NCBI GenBank assembly: GCA_964345395.1 | Contig: CAYFRA010000001.1 | Location: forward strand, 1-64,000 | Length of the DNA stretch: 64,000 nucleotides | Origin: UPXZ01 sp964345395 | GTDB lineage: Bacteria; Bacteroidota; Bacteroidia; Bacteroidales; Paludibacteraceae | Reading direction: 5' to 3' | Part shown: positions 43,513 to 53,671 of the stretch, piece by piece | Position numbering within the stretch: the first letter of the stretch is position 1 | Layout of the letters: the number at the start of each line of letters is the position of its first letter | Notes under the pieces: model-generated | Database searches by the model: none | Seen by the model: only the letters and a program-made list of their open reading frames with translations | What the model was told of the DNA's origin: nothing | Translations under genes and position numbers: made by a program

Positions 43513-44928
43513 TTATTTTGGAAATTTTCTTGGAGCAATCATATTGATGGGTTTCAACACATCATCCAATTGCTCTTTATCCATCAAACCTCTCTCCAAT
43601 ACCAAATCATAAACCCCTTTACCCGTTGTCAATGCTTCGGCTGCCAATAGTGTTGAAGCCTCATAACCGATATGCGGATTGAGGGCTGTTACCAACCCAA
43701 TGCTGTTGAAAACCATATTTTGCATATGTTGTTCATTAGCAGTAATACCATCAACACAACGAAGACGTAAAGTGTCCATTCCTTCTTTTAGAATTTCAAT
43801 ATTTTCTAAAATAGATAAAGCTATCACTGGCTCCATAACGTTCAGCTGAAGTTGACCAGCTTCAGAAGCCATTGTGATGGTGTGATCGTTGCCTATTACC
43901 TTGAAAGCAATCTGATTGACAACTTCTGGTATCACAGGGTTTACTTTGCCTGGCATAATGGATGAACCTGGTTGCATAGGTGGAAGATTGATTTCACCAA
44001 TACCTGTACGAGGGCCAGAAGAGAGCAAACGAAGGTCATTACTGATTTTTGATAGCTTGATAGCCAAAGCTTTGATTACTGATGAATTATTGACGAACAC
44101 ACCCGTATCATTGGTAGCTTGTACCAAGTTTGGGGCTAAAACCACAGGAACACCAGAATATTTAGCTAAATGATCGGTACACAAAGGAGCATAATCAGGA
44201 TCAGAGTTGATACCTGTTCCAATTGCTGTAGCACCCATGTTGGTAATCAAAAATTGATTACGAGTTGAATCCATTCTTTCAATCTCATCTTCAAGCGTTG
44301 CCGCAAATGCTTCAAATTCTTGACCGAGAGTCATTGGTACCGCATCTTGTAATTGGGTGCGTCCCATTTTCAAAACATCTTTGAACTCTACACTTTTAGC
44401 TCTGAATGATTGAACAAGATCTTTTAAAGATTCAATCAAAGCATCAAAACTACGATAAACAGCTATATGAAGTGCCGTTGGGTATGCGTCATTGGTTGAT
44501 TGGGATAAGTTTACGTGGTTGTTGGGATGGCAGTGCTTATAATCTCCTTTTTCATATCCCATAATCTCTAAAGCTCTGTTGGCTATTACTTCATTGGCGT
44601 TCATATTGGTAGATGTGCCCGCACCACCTTGTATCATATCTACAACAAAATATTCGTGCAAACTGCCTGCTTTAATTTCATCACAAGCTTGAACGATTGC
44701 ATCTTTCAACTTTTCATCCAACATGCCCAACTGATGATTAGCCAAAGCTGCTGCGGCTTTCACATCTGCTAAACCATTGACAAATTCGGGATAATGATAA
44801 ATTCTTGAACGACTGATGCTGAAGTTTTCAACTGCTCTTACAGTTTGAATTCCATGGTAATACTCAACCGGTATTTGCATTTCACCCAATAAATCGTGCT
44901 CTAAACGAGTCTTTCCACTAAGTTCCAT
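43513..44928 (-). CDS. aspA: Aspartate ammonia-lyase
   Basis: AspA deaminates aspartate to fumarate and ammonia. The 471-residue protein belongs to the fumarase C/aspartase superfamily, with the signature 'SSIMPGKVNPVIPEVVNQ' (catalytic Ser in the SS loop), 'NVNLSQSTNDAYPTALHIA'-type sequence and 'GGAGTSTNMNANEVIANRA', 'MGRTQLQDAVPMTLGQEF'. Aspartase and class II fumarase are alike, but 'TRLEHDLLGEMQIPVEYYHGIQTVRAVENF' fits aspartase. Fumarate made here can feed the class I fumarase or fumarate reduction. Confidence 0.93.
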   Translation of the reverse strand: MELSGKTRLEHDLLGEMQIPVEYYHGIQTVRAVENFSISRSRIYHYPEFVNGLADVKAAAALANHQLGMLDEKLKDAIVQACDEIKAGSLHEYFVVDMIQGGAGTSTNMNANEVIANRALEIMGYEKGDYKHCHPNNHVNLSQSTNDAYPTALHIAVYRSFDALIESLKDLVQSFRAKSVEFKDVLKMGRTQLQDAVPMTLGQEFEAFAATLEDEIERMDSTRNQFLITNMGATAIGTGINSDPDYAPLCTDHLAKYSGVPVVLAPNLVQATNDTGVFVNNSSVIKALAIKLSKISNDLRLLSSGPRTGIGEINLPPMQPGSSIMPGKVNPVIPEVVNQIAFKVIGNDHTITMASEAGQLQLNVMEPVIALSILENIEILKEGMDTLRLRCVDGITANEQHMQNMVFNSIGLVTALNPHIGYEASTLLAAEALTTGKGVYDLVLERGLMDKEQLDDVLKPINMIAPRKFPK

Positions 44929-45016
44929 TTGATTTAAGTTTTTAATTAATTTGTAATTATAAGATTAATTTTTTATGATATTAAATATTCTATATGATAA
45001 AACGAACGGGAACAGA

Positions 45017-45643
45017 TTAAATTATCTTTCCTAAAACATCGTAGATATAAGCTGATCCAAAAACGCCTACAAAGCCTAAACAAAATCCTGCTATAATTTG
45101 TCCTAAGGTGTGTGCCTTTAAATAAAGACGCGAAATAGCTACCAAGCCTGACAACAACAACGACACAGTAATCAATGGAAGCGGAAATATATGAACTGAC
45201 CAAGATAGGCCAAAGATACTGCCTACAAAACCACCCATACCTGCAGCATGTGCACTTATTTTCCATTTGAAATTAATAAATACGATAATTAATAGTGAAA
45301 ATAGAGTGCCAATAGCCAAAATAACAATAGAAAAATCTAAGTTCAGAACACGCATCAAGAACACAATCCAAAAAACATAGGAGAGTAGCGAAAAGAGATA
45401 AGGCATCGTTCTTTCTTCTCTTTTTGATATAAACAGGTCCTTAATTTGACCACGTTTTAACATCATTAAAATAGGAATTGCTGGCAATAGACCGGTGAAA
45501 AGGAAAGTACCTAAAATAGCGATTGATTGATATGTATGCCCTAAATATTTAAAATACTGCATTTGCATTAGCAGTATCATCCCATAAACGGGCATCAGTA
45601 GTGGTTGAAAGATATAAGAAACGCTTTTTAAAAATCTTTTCAT
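45017..45643 (-). CDS. PAP2-like phosphatase-fold membrane protein
   Basis: A 208-residue protein with about six membrane spans. Two of the three PAP2 signature motifs can be seen in altered form: 'KISAHAAGMGGFVG' in place of PSGH, and 'SRLYLKAHTLGQIIAGFCLG', matching SRxxxxxH. The first motif (KxxxxxxRP) is replaced by 'SKREERTMPYLF', so the phosphatase may be divergent. Family members act on lipid phosphates such as undecaprenyl pyrophosphate. It follows rpoN's upstream region on the minus strand, with about a 90-base gap from the rpoN stop. Confidence 0.72.
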   Translation of the reverse strand: MKRFLKSVSYIFQPLLMPVYGMILLMQMQYFKYLGHTYQSIAILGTFLFTGLLPAIPILMMLKRGQIKDLFISKREERTMPYLFSLLSYVFWIVFLMRVLNLDFSIVILAIGTLFSLLIIVFINFKWKISAHAAGMGGFVGSIFGLSWSVHIFPLPLITVSLLLSGLVAISRLYLKAHTLGQIIAGFCLGFVGVFGSAYIYDVLGKII

Positions 45644-45734
45644 TTGTTTATTATTAATGACTCTACAGGTGAAATAAATAACACCAAAAGTCGAGTGAAA
45701 GAGAATATATTATTACATCCTCTCTAAGTTTTGG

Positions 45735-47195
45735 TTACATTTCAATTCTTAATCGTGCCACAGGAATATTGAGTTGTTCTCGATATTTAGCAGCTGTACG
45801 ACGCGCAATTACGTAACCTTTTTTTTTCAATTCTTCTACAAGAACATCATCATTAATTGGGTTGCTTTTATCTTCATTAGCAATAATATCCATAAGTACA
45901 CTTTTAATTTCGCGAGTTGAAACTACTTCTCCATCTTCAGTTATCATTTTTTCTGAGAAAAAGTATTTTACCGGAAAAACTCCATACTCTGTTTGCACAT
46001 ATTTACTATTGCTTACCCGTGAAATTGTAGATACATCCAAACCAGTGATATCTGCAACGTCTTTCAGAACCATAGGTTTCAGAAACATCTCATCTCCTTC
46101 AATAAAAAACTCCTTTTGCACATCTACAATGGCAATCATTGTTTTCAACAATGTTTCTTGTCGTTGCTTTATGGCATCTATAAACCATCGTGCCGAATCA
46201 ATTTTTTGTTTGATAAAAAAGAGTGAATTTTTCATTTTGTTAGATTGGTTTTCCTTGTTTTTAGAAAAATCCTCAAACATTTTACTATACTCTTTATTGA
46301 TACGCAATTCAGGAATATTTGAATTATTCAACCTCACGGACAGCAAGCCATTTTCATTATCGACAATAAAATCAGGAATAATCACCGACAAAGCATTTTC
46401 AATAAAATTATCACCAATTGTTTTACCAGGCTTTGGGTTTAGTTTGGTGATTTCATTGATAACTTCTTTTAAAGTCTCTTCGTCAATATTCATTGAACGC
46501 AAGATTTTTTGGTAATGTTTTTTTGAAAATTCCTGAAAATATTTTTCAATAATGACAATCGAAGTATTTATAATTTCACTTTGAGGTTTTCTATTTAACT
46601 GCAATAAAAGACATTCTTTCAAATCCTGTGCAGCTATCCCGGCAGGTTCAAATTGTTGCACTTTGGTTATCAGCTCCTTGACATCATCATCCCCCACTTC
46701 TATCCCAGCTTGAAAAACCAAATCATCAGCCATCATTTCAGCACTTCGCCTCAAATAGCCTTCATCATCAATATTGCCAATGATATATTCAACAACTTTG
46801 AGTTGTTTTTCATCCAATTTGAGCAAACCAGCTTGTTCGAGAAGATATTCGTGAAAACTTACTCCTTCAGAATAAGGAATATCCATATACTTATCGTCAG
46901 GAGATATATTGCTTGTGTGTAGTTTATAATCAGGAATTAGATCATCGTCGTTATCCATATAGTCTTCAAAGTTGAACTCTTCATCCTTATACTCTTCATC
47001 GTTTGACAGACTATCTTGATCCTCTTCTGAGATTGAAGTATCATCACAACCCTCTTCCAATGCAGGATTCTCCTCCAATTCTTGTTGGATACGCTCCTCC
47101 ATCTCAAGAGTTGGTATCTCCAACATCTTGATAACCTGTATTTGTGCAGGTGATAGTTTTTGTTGTAATTTTTGTTCTAATCGTTGTTTAAGCAT
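45735..47195 (-). CDS. rpoN: RNA polymerase sigma-54 factor
   Basis: Sigma-54 directs polymerase to -24/-12 promoters and needs an AAA+ activator. The 486 residues show region I, a Gln/Leu-rich start ('LKQRLEQKLQQKLSPAQIQVIKMLEIPTLEMEERIQQELEENPALE'), an acidic region II, the core-binding domain (about 110-300), a helix-turn-helix region ('LKDVADITGLDVSTISRVSNSKYVQTEYGVFPVKYFFS') and the RpoN box 'ARRTAAKYREQLNIP' near the C-terminus. No enhancer-binding activator is encoded beside it. A TATCTTTG box on the minus strand (47265-47272) could be its -7 element. Confidence 0.97.
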   Translation of the reverse strand: MLKQRLEQKLQQKLSPAQIQVIKMLEIPTLEMEERIQQELEENPALEEGCDDTSISEEDQDSLSNDEEYKDEEFNFEDYMDNDDDLIPDYKLHTSNISPDDKYMDIPYSEGVSFHEYLLEQAGLLKLDEKQLKVVEYIIGNIDDEGYLRRSAEMMADDLVFQAGIEVGDDDVKELITKVQQFEPAGIAAQDLKECLLLQLNRKPQSEIINTSIVIIEKYFQEFSKKHYQKILRSMNIDEETLKEVINEITKLNPKPGKTIGDNFIENALSVIIPDFIVDNENGLLSVRLNNSNIPELRINKEYSKMFEDFSKNKENQSNKMKNSLFFIKQKIDSARWFIDAIKQRQETLLKTMIAIVDVQKEFFIEGDEMFLKPMVLKDVADITGLDVSTISRVSNSKYVQTEYGVFPVKYFFSEKMITEDGEVVSTREIKSVLMDIIANEDKSNPINDDVLVEELKKKGYVIARRTAAKYREQLNIPVARLRIEM

Positions 47196-47466
47196 CTGTA
47201 GAAAATATCATTTTAGACATAAAACAAAGATGTGTACCATTTGTTCTACATAATTCTTCATTGACAAAGATACATCTTTTCTGTTAAATCTTACTTGTAT
47301 TTTAGTGATTATGCTTAGATATTAAGATTTTAAAAAACTTATTCATACAAATATTTTACAAAATAATGACAATATAGATATTTGCACAAAAAATCAAGAT
47401 GATATCCGATATAATCATATTTTTTTGACTAATATTGTATTTAAGAAATAATTTGAAAAAGATATT

Positions 47467-48675
47467 ATGCGAATACTACACACTTCTGATTGGCACTTGG
47501 GCAAACGATTAGATTATTTTAGTCGGCACGAAGAGCAAAAATGGGTGCTGGATGAGATATGCAACATTGCCCAAGAGCAAAAGGTTGATTTGATAATTGT
47601 TGCAGGTGATTTGTTTGACACTTTCAATCCTCCAATTGAGTCAACTGAGCTGTTATACAAAACTTTGAAAAAATTGACTAACAATGGAAAAATTCCCGTA
47701 ATTGCTATTGCTGGCAATCACGATTCGCCCGATAGAGTGAATGTTGCTGATGTATTGGCTCGTGAAAATGGGATTATCTTTATAGGACATCCTACAGATA
47801 AGGTGGCGATTTTTGAGGTAGAGGAGGGTTTCAAAGTAAGTAAAACAGATGTAGGGTTTTTACAAATAGATATACCTAAGTATAATTATCCTGTTCGGAT
47901 TTTTCACACTGCTTTTGCCAACGAAGCGCGACTAAAAGAATATTTTGGAGAGGATAAACAACAATCGCTACAAGATAGTTTGAGTAAAAAGTGGTCGAAT
48001 CTCGCTCATATGTACGCTGATAATAGCGGTGTAAATATTCTCACTTCTCACCTATTTATTTCCAAACAAGGTGATAAACTGCCCGATGAACCCGAAGGCG
48101 AAAAACCTCTTAATGTAGGGACTGCCGATGTTATCTACTCAAACGCCATCCCGCAATCCATTCAGTACGTAGCAATGGGACACCTTCATCGATTTCAAGA
48201 TGTAGGTGTGCATCAGCCTGTTGTATATACTGGATCACCTTTGGCTTACTCTTTTGCCGAAGTTAATCAGCAAAAATATGTAGCGATAGTGAATATTGAA
48301 CCTGATAAAGAGGCAAAAATAGAAAAAGTAGCATTGAAAGCAGGACGCTCGCTTCACCGAGTTAGTTTTCAGAAAGTTGATGAAGCTGTGAATTGGTTGC
48401 AAAATAATCCCAATACGCTGGTTGAACTAACAATTGAGACAGAAACATTTTTGAAAGCTGAAGAGAGAAAAAAGATTTATCAAAATCATGATGGGATTAT
48501 ATATTTGATACCAAAACTGAAGAATGCTGACAAAACTGAAGCTAACAGCCGTAAGTCGATTGACTTGAATAAAGACATCAACACCCTTTTTGTGGACTAT
48601 TTCAAATCTAAGCATGATGGGATTGAGCCTAACAAAGAGATAATTGATTTGTTTAACGAAATTTTAAACAACTGA
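47467..48675 (+). CDS. sbcD: Exonuclease subunit SbcD
   Basis: SbcD is the Mre11-type nuclease of the SbcCD complex, which cuts hairpins and trims double-strand breaks. The 402 residues carry the metallophosphoesterase motifs 'MRILHTSDWHLGKRL', 'LIIVAGDLFDTFNPP', 'VIAIAGNHDSPDR', 'ILTSHLF' and 'YVAMGHLHRFQ'. The C-terminal capping region is shorter and less conserved. sbcC starts 1 base after its stop, so the two are coupled. Confidence 0.96.
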   Translation: MRILHTSDWHLGKRLDYFSRHEEQKWVLDEICNIAQEQKVDLIIVAGDLFDTFNPPIESTELLYKTLKKLTNNGKIPVIAIAGNHDSPDRVNVADVLARENGIIFIGHPTDKVAIFEVEEGFKVSKTDVGFLQIDIPKYNYPVRIFHTAFANEARLKEYFGEDKQQSLQDSLSKKWSNLAHMYADNSGVNILTSHLFISKQGDKLPDEPEGEKPLNVGTADVIYSNAIPQSIQYVAMGHLHRFQDVGVHQPVVYTGSPLAYSFAEVNQQKYVAIVNIEPDKEAKIEKVALKAGRSLHRVSFQKVDEAVNWLQNNPNTLVELTIETETFLKAEERKKIYQNHDGIIYLIPKLKNADKTEANSRKSIDLNKDINTLFVDYFKSKHDGIEPNKEIIDLFNEILNN

Positions 48676-48676
48676 T

Positions 48677-51600
48677 ATGATACCATTAAAACTAACAATC
48701 GAAGGTATTTATTCTTACCAAAAGCGACAAACAATTGATTTCACATCGCTCGTTGATGCTGGAATTTTTGGAATTTTTGGTGGTGTTGGGTCTGGAAAAT
48801 CATCAATTTTGGAATCTATCAGTTATGCACTTTATGGCGAAACTGAGCGACTCAACTTGCAAGATAAACGCTCATATAATATGATGAATCTAAAATCTGA
48901 CAGGGCATATATTGAATTTGATTTTATCAACCACAGCGACAAAACTTACCGTGTAACCCGAGAGTTTAAACGTAACAGCAAAAGATTTGATGATATACGA
49001 ACACCTACTGTACAGTTTTATGAAAAAACAGATGATTCATGGTTACCTCTCGAACATTGCAATGCAGAAGAGTTGGTTGGTTTGAATTATAGAAACTTCA
49101 AACGCACCATCATCATACCACAAGGGCAATTCAAGGAGTTTCTTGAACTGGGTGGTGCAGCACGCACTACAATGATGCAGGAGATTTTTGGACTCGATCG
49201 TTTTGACCTTTACAGAAAAACAAGTAGTTTGTATAACTCCAATAAATCTGAGTTAGACCAAATCGAAGGGCAATTGAAAGAGTTTGAGTCAATCAATCGA
49301 GAAGAATTTGAGTCAAAAAAAATAAATTTCGAGCTTCTCAACTCATCGTTTCAAGAAGAGAGTTTGAAACATCAATTGTTAGACAAAAAAATTGAAAAAC
49401 TTGAGAAAGCGAAAGAAAATTTTGAAAAACTAAATGAATACAAACTTAAGCACCAGAAATTAAGTGAGCAAAAAAATGAAATAGACAACAAGAGCGAAGA
49501 ATTGAACGAATATGAACGAGTTCAGAGTGTTTTCAAACTGCTGATTAGTGATTTTGACAAGGCAAGTAACGAGAAAAGCAAATTGCTAACAAATCAAACC
49601 GAAAAGCAAAAGCTAATTGGAAATTTAACTGAGCAGCAAATCCTACAAAACGAAGCGTTAAAAAAGATTTTACCTTATTTTGAAACATTGGTAGAAAAGC
49701 GAAAAAAGGAGGCAGACTTTGAATATCTAATTCAAATTTCGGAACACACGCAGAATTTGAACAAACTGAAAGATCGGATTCAAGGAGGGAAAGAATATGT
49801 CGAAAACACCGAAAAAGAATTGATTGAGAACCTTGAAAAGATAAAAAATTTAGAGAGCGAAATAGAGAGGTTAAAAGAAGAGAAATTTGATTCTAAATTA
49901 TTGTTTGATCTTGGCAATTGGTATGCAATAAAAGAGGGATTAGATAGTCAGATAGCAGATTTAGAGAAAAAACTTGAAGAGAAAAAAAGCGAATTATCCA
50001 ATTTAGAAAACAGTATCGAAAAGGAGAAAATTGATATCTTGAATTATGAACTGAATTTTCAGGAATCTAACAAATTATTAGATAAGCAAGAAGATAATTT
50101 CATCGAACAGAAAAGCGATTTTGAGGTGCAGAAGAAAATGGCTGATTATGCTTCAAAACTCTATGAAGGTAGCCCTTGCCCACTTTGTGGCTCAACCGAA
50201 CACCCACATATTGCCAATATAGATGATGTGTCAGGGCATTTAAAGCTAACTGAGAATGAGCTAGAAAGAATCAAAACAGAACGCTTAGAGCTTGTAAACA
50301 AACTAAATTTGTCAAGAAATTTAGTTAAAGAAAAGAACAAAATAAATACTGAAATTGAAGAATATAGGTTGAATAAAAACGCCTTAATCGAGGAATCCAA
50401 TAGACATCTTAAAGCTTTTCTTTGGAATAATTTTGAGCCAAATGATAAACAAGGTTTTGAGAATAAAAAGAACAGCTCGATAGAGATTGAGGCAAAAATC
50501 GAAAAACTGAATAAGGAGTTAGCTCAATTTAGAAAATCAGGTGAAGAGATAGACGAAAAACACAAAAAATATAGCAAAGCATTGGATGAGCTCAAAAGAA
50601 AAGAGAGTGAATTAGATATACAAATTAGCACAAAAAAATCTTTACTAAAATCTATCGACTATGAAGAATATATGAGTTTTGAGGTAGTTGAGCTAAGCAA
50701 TAAATTGACCGAGCTGCGTAATAAAAACAATGAGATAGAGAAACAACACCAACAAATCGACAAAGAACTCATTGAGTTAGATAAAAATATTTCAACTGAA
50801 AAAACTCTCATTTTAGATTTAGAAAATAGAATTAGTAGTCTCGAAAACTCACTGAAAAACTTAGAAAATGAGATTGACACAAATCTAAAAAAAGAAAATT
50901 TTGCCGATATAAATAGCGTATTGGTGGTGTTAAATAAAAACTTGGATAGAGTAAGTTTACGAAAAGAAATTGATGATTTCAAGTTGCAATTTGAGTTGCT
51001 GAAAGATAAGATAAGAGATTTAGAAGTTCAATTGGAAAACGAGGCTTATGACGAGGCTATTTTTGAGCAAGAAAAGCAGATTTGGCAAGATTCTTTAGAA
51101 CAATTAGAAACAACAAAAAAGAGTCTAATTAACTTGGAAGCAGAGGTTAAACGACTTAACAAAGCTTTAATAAAGAAATCGGAGCTTGAAAGCATACAAG
51201 AAAATCTGAAAAACCGCGACAACAATCTCAAAACAATTAGCAATTTATTCAAAGGTGCAGGCTTTGTTCAGTATGTTTCGTCTATCTATCTGAGCCAGCT
51301 TTGCGACCATGCCAATGAGCGATTTCATCGGATGACACGCAATCAACTCAGCTTAAAGCTGAATGAGAATAATGATTTTGAAATCATCGACTACCTCAAT
51401 GAAGGAAGAAGTAGAAGCGTAAAAACACTTTCGGGTGGGCAGGCATTTCAGGTCTCTCTATCTTTAGCCTTGGCTCTGGCAGAGAGCGTGCAAAGTCATG
51501 CAAAAGCAAAAAGAAACTTCTTTTTTATTGATGAAGGTTTTGGAACTCAAGACGTTGAGTCTGTAAATATTGTATTTGACACGCTGTTAAGTCTCAATAA

Positions 51601-51715
51601 AGAGAATAAAATAGTAGGAGTAATATCGCACGTAGAAGAGCTGAAAGAGCGCATCCCGCACACCCTTACCGTATTAAAAGATGAAGAACGAGGTAGCTTG
51701 ATTTACTTTGATTAG
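48677..51715 (+). CDS. sbcC: Exonuclease subunit SbcC (SMC-like ATPase)
   Basis: SbcC is the Rad50-type ATPase partner of SbcD. The 1012 residues have an N-terminal ABC half with Walker A 'FGGVGSGKSSILESISYALYG', then a long coiled coil (about 180-850) folded back at a zinc hook 'CPLCGS' (Cys501 and Cys504), and a C-terminal half with the ABC signature 'VKTLSGGQAFQVSLSLALALAES' and Walker B 'FFFIDEGFGTQD'. All parts are intact. It converges with the ygbA-like gene, with the stops overlapping at 51712-51715. Confidence 0.96.
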   Translation: MIPLKLTIEGIYSYQKRQTIDFTSLVDAGIFGIFGGVGSGKSSILESISYALYGETERLNLQDKRSYNMMNLKSDRAYIEFDFINHSDKTYRVTREFKRNSKRFDDIRTPTVQFYEKTDDSWLPLEHCNAEELVGLNYRNFKRTIIIPQGQFKEFLELGGAARTTMMQEIFGLDRFDLYRKTSSLYNSNKSELDQIEGQLKEFESINREEFESKKINFELLNSSFQEESLKHQLLDKKIEKLEKAKENFEKLNEYKLKHQKLSEQKNEIDNKSEELNEYERVQSVFKLLISDFDKASNEKSKLLTNQTEKQKLIGNLTEQQILQNEALKKILPYFETLVEKRKKEADFEYLIQISEHTQNLNKLKDRIQGGKEYVENTEKELIENLEKIKNLESEIERLKEEKFDSKLLFDLGNWYAIKEGLDSQIADLEKKLEEKKSELSNLENSIEKEKIDILNYELNFQESNKLLDKQEDNFIEQKSDFEVQKKMADYASKLYEGSPCPLCGSTEHPHIANIDDVSGHLKLTENELERIKTERLELVNKLNLSRNLVKEKNKINTEIEEYRLNKNALIEESNRHLKAFLWNNFEPNDKQGFENKKNSSIEIEAKIEKLNKELAQFRKSGEEIDEKHKKYSKALDELKRKESELDIQISTKKSLLKSIDYEEYMSFEVVELSNKLTELRNKNNEIEKQHQQIDKELIELDKNISTEKTLILDLENRISSLENSLKNLENEIDTNLKKENFADINSVLVVLNKNLDRVSLRKEIDDFKLQFELLKDKIRDLEVQLENEAYDEAIFEQEKQIWQDSLEQLETTKKSLINLEAEVKRLNKALIKKSELESIQENLKNRDNNLKTISNLFKGAGFVQYVSSIYLSQLCDHANERFHRMTRNQLSLKLNENNDFEIIDYLNEGRSRSVKTLSGGQAFQVSLSLALALAESVQSHAKAKRNFFFIDEGFGTQDVESVNIVFDTLLSLNKENKIVGVISHVEELKERIPHTLTVLKDEERGSLIYFD

Positions 51716-52047
51716 GAGCGGCGTATGGGCTTTTTGTTTTTTCTGAATTTATCTTTGGTGTAATGGATTAAAAAATCAAAAGGGTGATAAATCAACATTC
51801 TGGGTGCCGAATATCGCATCACAACTCGTATTTGCTCACGCATTTCTAAATTGTAACAGTGAGTTGGACACTTAGCACAAGCACCCTTAGCATCGCCATA
51901 TGGACATTTGTCCAATCTTAATTGGCTATAACGATATAAACTCTCACAATGTTCGCATAATTCACCACGCTTTTGATCATGTTTTTTCCAACAATAAAGT
52001 TGAATCATCTTACCAATGGTGTATTTTTCGTAATGAATCGATGACAT
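51712..52047 (-). CDS. YgbA-like protein (nitrous oxide-stimulated promoter family)
   Basis: A 111-residue, basic, cysteine-rich protein with 'MIQLYCWKKHDQKRGELCEHCESLYRYSQLRLDKCPYGDAKGACAKCPTHCYNLEMREQIRVVMRYSAPRMLIYHP'. The spacing of seven Cys and nearby His residues matches the YgbA_NO family, whose E. coli member responds to nitric oxide and reactive nitrogen. The Cys set suggests a metal or Fe-S centre. It is the last gene in the parA-to-ygbA run, 5 bases after merR. Confidence 0.85.
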   Translation of the reverse strand: MSSIHYEKYTIGKMIQLYCWKKHDQKRGELCEHCESLYRYSQLRLDKCPYGDAKGACAKCPTHCYNLEMREQIRVVMRYSAPRMLIYHPFDFLIHYTKDKFRKNKKPIRRS

Positions 52048-52052
52048 AGGAT

Positions 52053-52388
52053 TTATTTCTCTTTTAACTCTTTGATAAGTTGATTGAGTTGAACTTTAAC
52101 TGCCGAAAGGCGCTCAAACAACTCTTGCTCTATCTCAACCTCTGATTTACGATTAGTCAACTGCCTGCGAGCTCCTTCCAAAGTATATGCTTTTTCCCTT
52201 GTCAGAAAAAGAATTTTTTTGAGCAAATTGATATCATCTTTTGTATAAAAACGAGTTTTTCGTTCACTCTGCTTTGGTTTCAGTTGGCGAAACTCTTTTT
52301 CCCAATAACGAAGATTAGAGATAGATATGTCAAGCATACGACTTACCTCACCAATTGAATAATAAATTTTATCAGGATTCTCTATCAT
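52053..52388 (-). CDS. MerR-family transcriptional regulator
   Basis: A 111-residue protein with a MerR helix-turn-helix ('YYSIGEVSRMLDISISNLRYWEKEFRQLKPKQSERKTRFYTKDDINLLKKILFL') and a dimerising helix ('ARRQLTNRKSEVEIEQELFERLSAVKVQLNQLIKELKE'). There is no effector domain or conserved ligand Cys, so the signal is unknown. Short MerR proteins of this form are common in Bacteroidota. It lies between the mltD-like and ygbA-like genes on the same strand. Confidence 0.9.
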   Translation of the reverse strand: MIENPDKIYYSIGEVSRMLDISISNLRYWEKEFRQLKPKQSERKTRFYTKDDINLLKKILFLTREKAYTLEGARRQLTNRKSEVEIEQELFERLSAVKVQLNQLIKELKEK

Positions 52389-52411
52389 AATGCTATTTTA
52401 TAAATAAGTTA

Positions 52412-53665
52412 TTAGACTATTTTCAACCGCTGACCTGGTCGGATTGTATTAGATTTCAACCCATTAGCTCTTTTGATTTTGACAACTGTAGTTTTGTATC
52501 TACGAGCTATTGTGCTCAAATTATCGCCCTTCCTTACAACGTGTACTCTACTTTTTGGTTTTACCTGTGCAACATTTAATGTTTTCGCATCAATTTCATC
52601 TCTTCTTGCTATCAAAATGGAATCTTGGTAAGCCTTAATTTCATCCTCTCGCACAATAAAATGGGATATTAATTTTTGGGGCAAAACAAGAGGATAACCC
52701 TTGATATCACCTGGAATAATATCTTTGAAATATTGAGGATTGAGCAATCTGAGTTGTTCGATAGGATAATCCAAAACTTCTGCTATCTGTTTTAAGTGCA
52801 TCCGTTCATTAATCATTATGGTATCAACCATTGATGGCATTTCTACGGTTGCAGGGCAAAGATTATGCTCTTTACTATAAGTCATTGCGTAGTTGGCTGC
52901 AATAAAAATGGGAATATATGAGCGAGTTTCAGCCGGTAAGAAATTATATATCTCCCAAAAATCTCGTTTGCCTCCCGAACGATTGATTGCTTTATTTACG
53001 TTACCAGGTCCACAGTTATATGCAGCCAATGCCAAGTTCCAATCTGAATAGATAGTATAAAGCTCCTTTAAATATTTCGCCGCCACGGCCGATGATTTTA
53101 CTGGATCTCTTCGCTCATCAACCAAAGAATTTACCTCAAGACCATACATCTTACCCGTTGCCAACATAAATTGCCAAATTCCCGTAGCTCCAGCACGTGA
53201 TACAGCTGTTGGGTTTAATGAAGATTCAATTATTGGCAAGTGTTTCAACTCCAAAGGCAATCCTTGTTTTGCTAATTCATGCTCGAATATCGGATAATAA
53301 TAGTTGCTCAACCCCAAAAGATATTCCATCTGATTACGACGACTTACAGTGTAAAGCTCAATAAATGTTTTTACTGCAGGATTATAGGGCATCTCAATAA
53401 TATGAGGTAATTTGCTCAATCTCTTCTTATACTGCTCTTCAGTTGTCGCTGGGTTAGGTTTTGAAACACAATTTGTGTTGATTATTTTGCTTTTTGACCA
53501 CACGTGAAACATTGAATCCATACTTTGAGTAAAACCAACAGGTATTGAAGTGTTTTTCGCAATCAACTTGTTTTTATCATCATTTGGATCATAAGGTTCG
53601 ACTGCTGCAACTTTGAGCAGAAATAAACTTAAGACTAAGAGTAATATTAATTTTCTATCTATCAT
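52412..53665 (-). CDS. Membrane-associated lytic transglycosylase with LysM domain (MltD-like)
   Basis: A 417-residue exported enzyme that cuts peptidoglycan glycan strands to 1,6-anhydro products. A signal peptide (1-21) is followed by a goose-lysozyme-like SLT domain with catalytic Glu in 'LPIIESSLNPTAVSRAGATGIWQFMLATGKMYGL' and 'DWNLALAAYNCGPGNVNKAI'. A single C-terminal LysM ends it ('HVVRKGDNLSTIARRYKTTVVKIKRANGLKSNTIRPGQRLKIV'). MltD of E. coli has two LysM repeats, so this is a shorter form. It follows DUF5683 by 6 bases. Confidence 0.94.
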   Translation of the reverse strand: MIDRKLILLLVLSLFLLKVAAVEPYDPNDDKNKLIAKNTSIPVGFTQSMDSMFHVWSKSKIINTNCVSKPNPATTEEQYKKRLSKLPHIIEMPYNPAVKTFIELYTVSRRNQMEYLLGLSNYYYPIFEHELAKQGLPLELKHLPIIESSLNPTAVSRAGATGIWQFMLATGKMYGLEVNSLVDERRDPVKSSAVAAKYLKELYTIYSDWNLALAAYNCGPGNVNKAINRSGGKRDFWEIYNFLPAETRSYIPIFIAANYAMTYSKEHNLCPATVEMPSMVDTIMINERMHLKQIAEVLDYPIEQLRLLNPQYFKDIIPGDIKGYPLVLPQKLISHFIVREDEIKAYQDSILIARRDEIDAKTLNVAQVKPKSRVHVVRKGDNLSTIARRYKTTVVKIKRANGLKSNTIRPGQRLKIV

Positions 53666-53671
53666 AATTAT

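Noticed and set aside
44973..45266. A 97-codon minus-strand frame with many Cys and Arg
   Set aside because: It overlaps the PAP2-like gene in another frame and reads as a shadow of its membrane spans.
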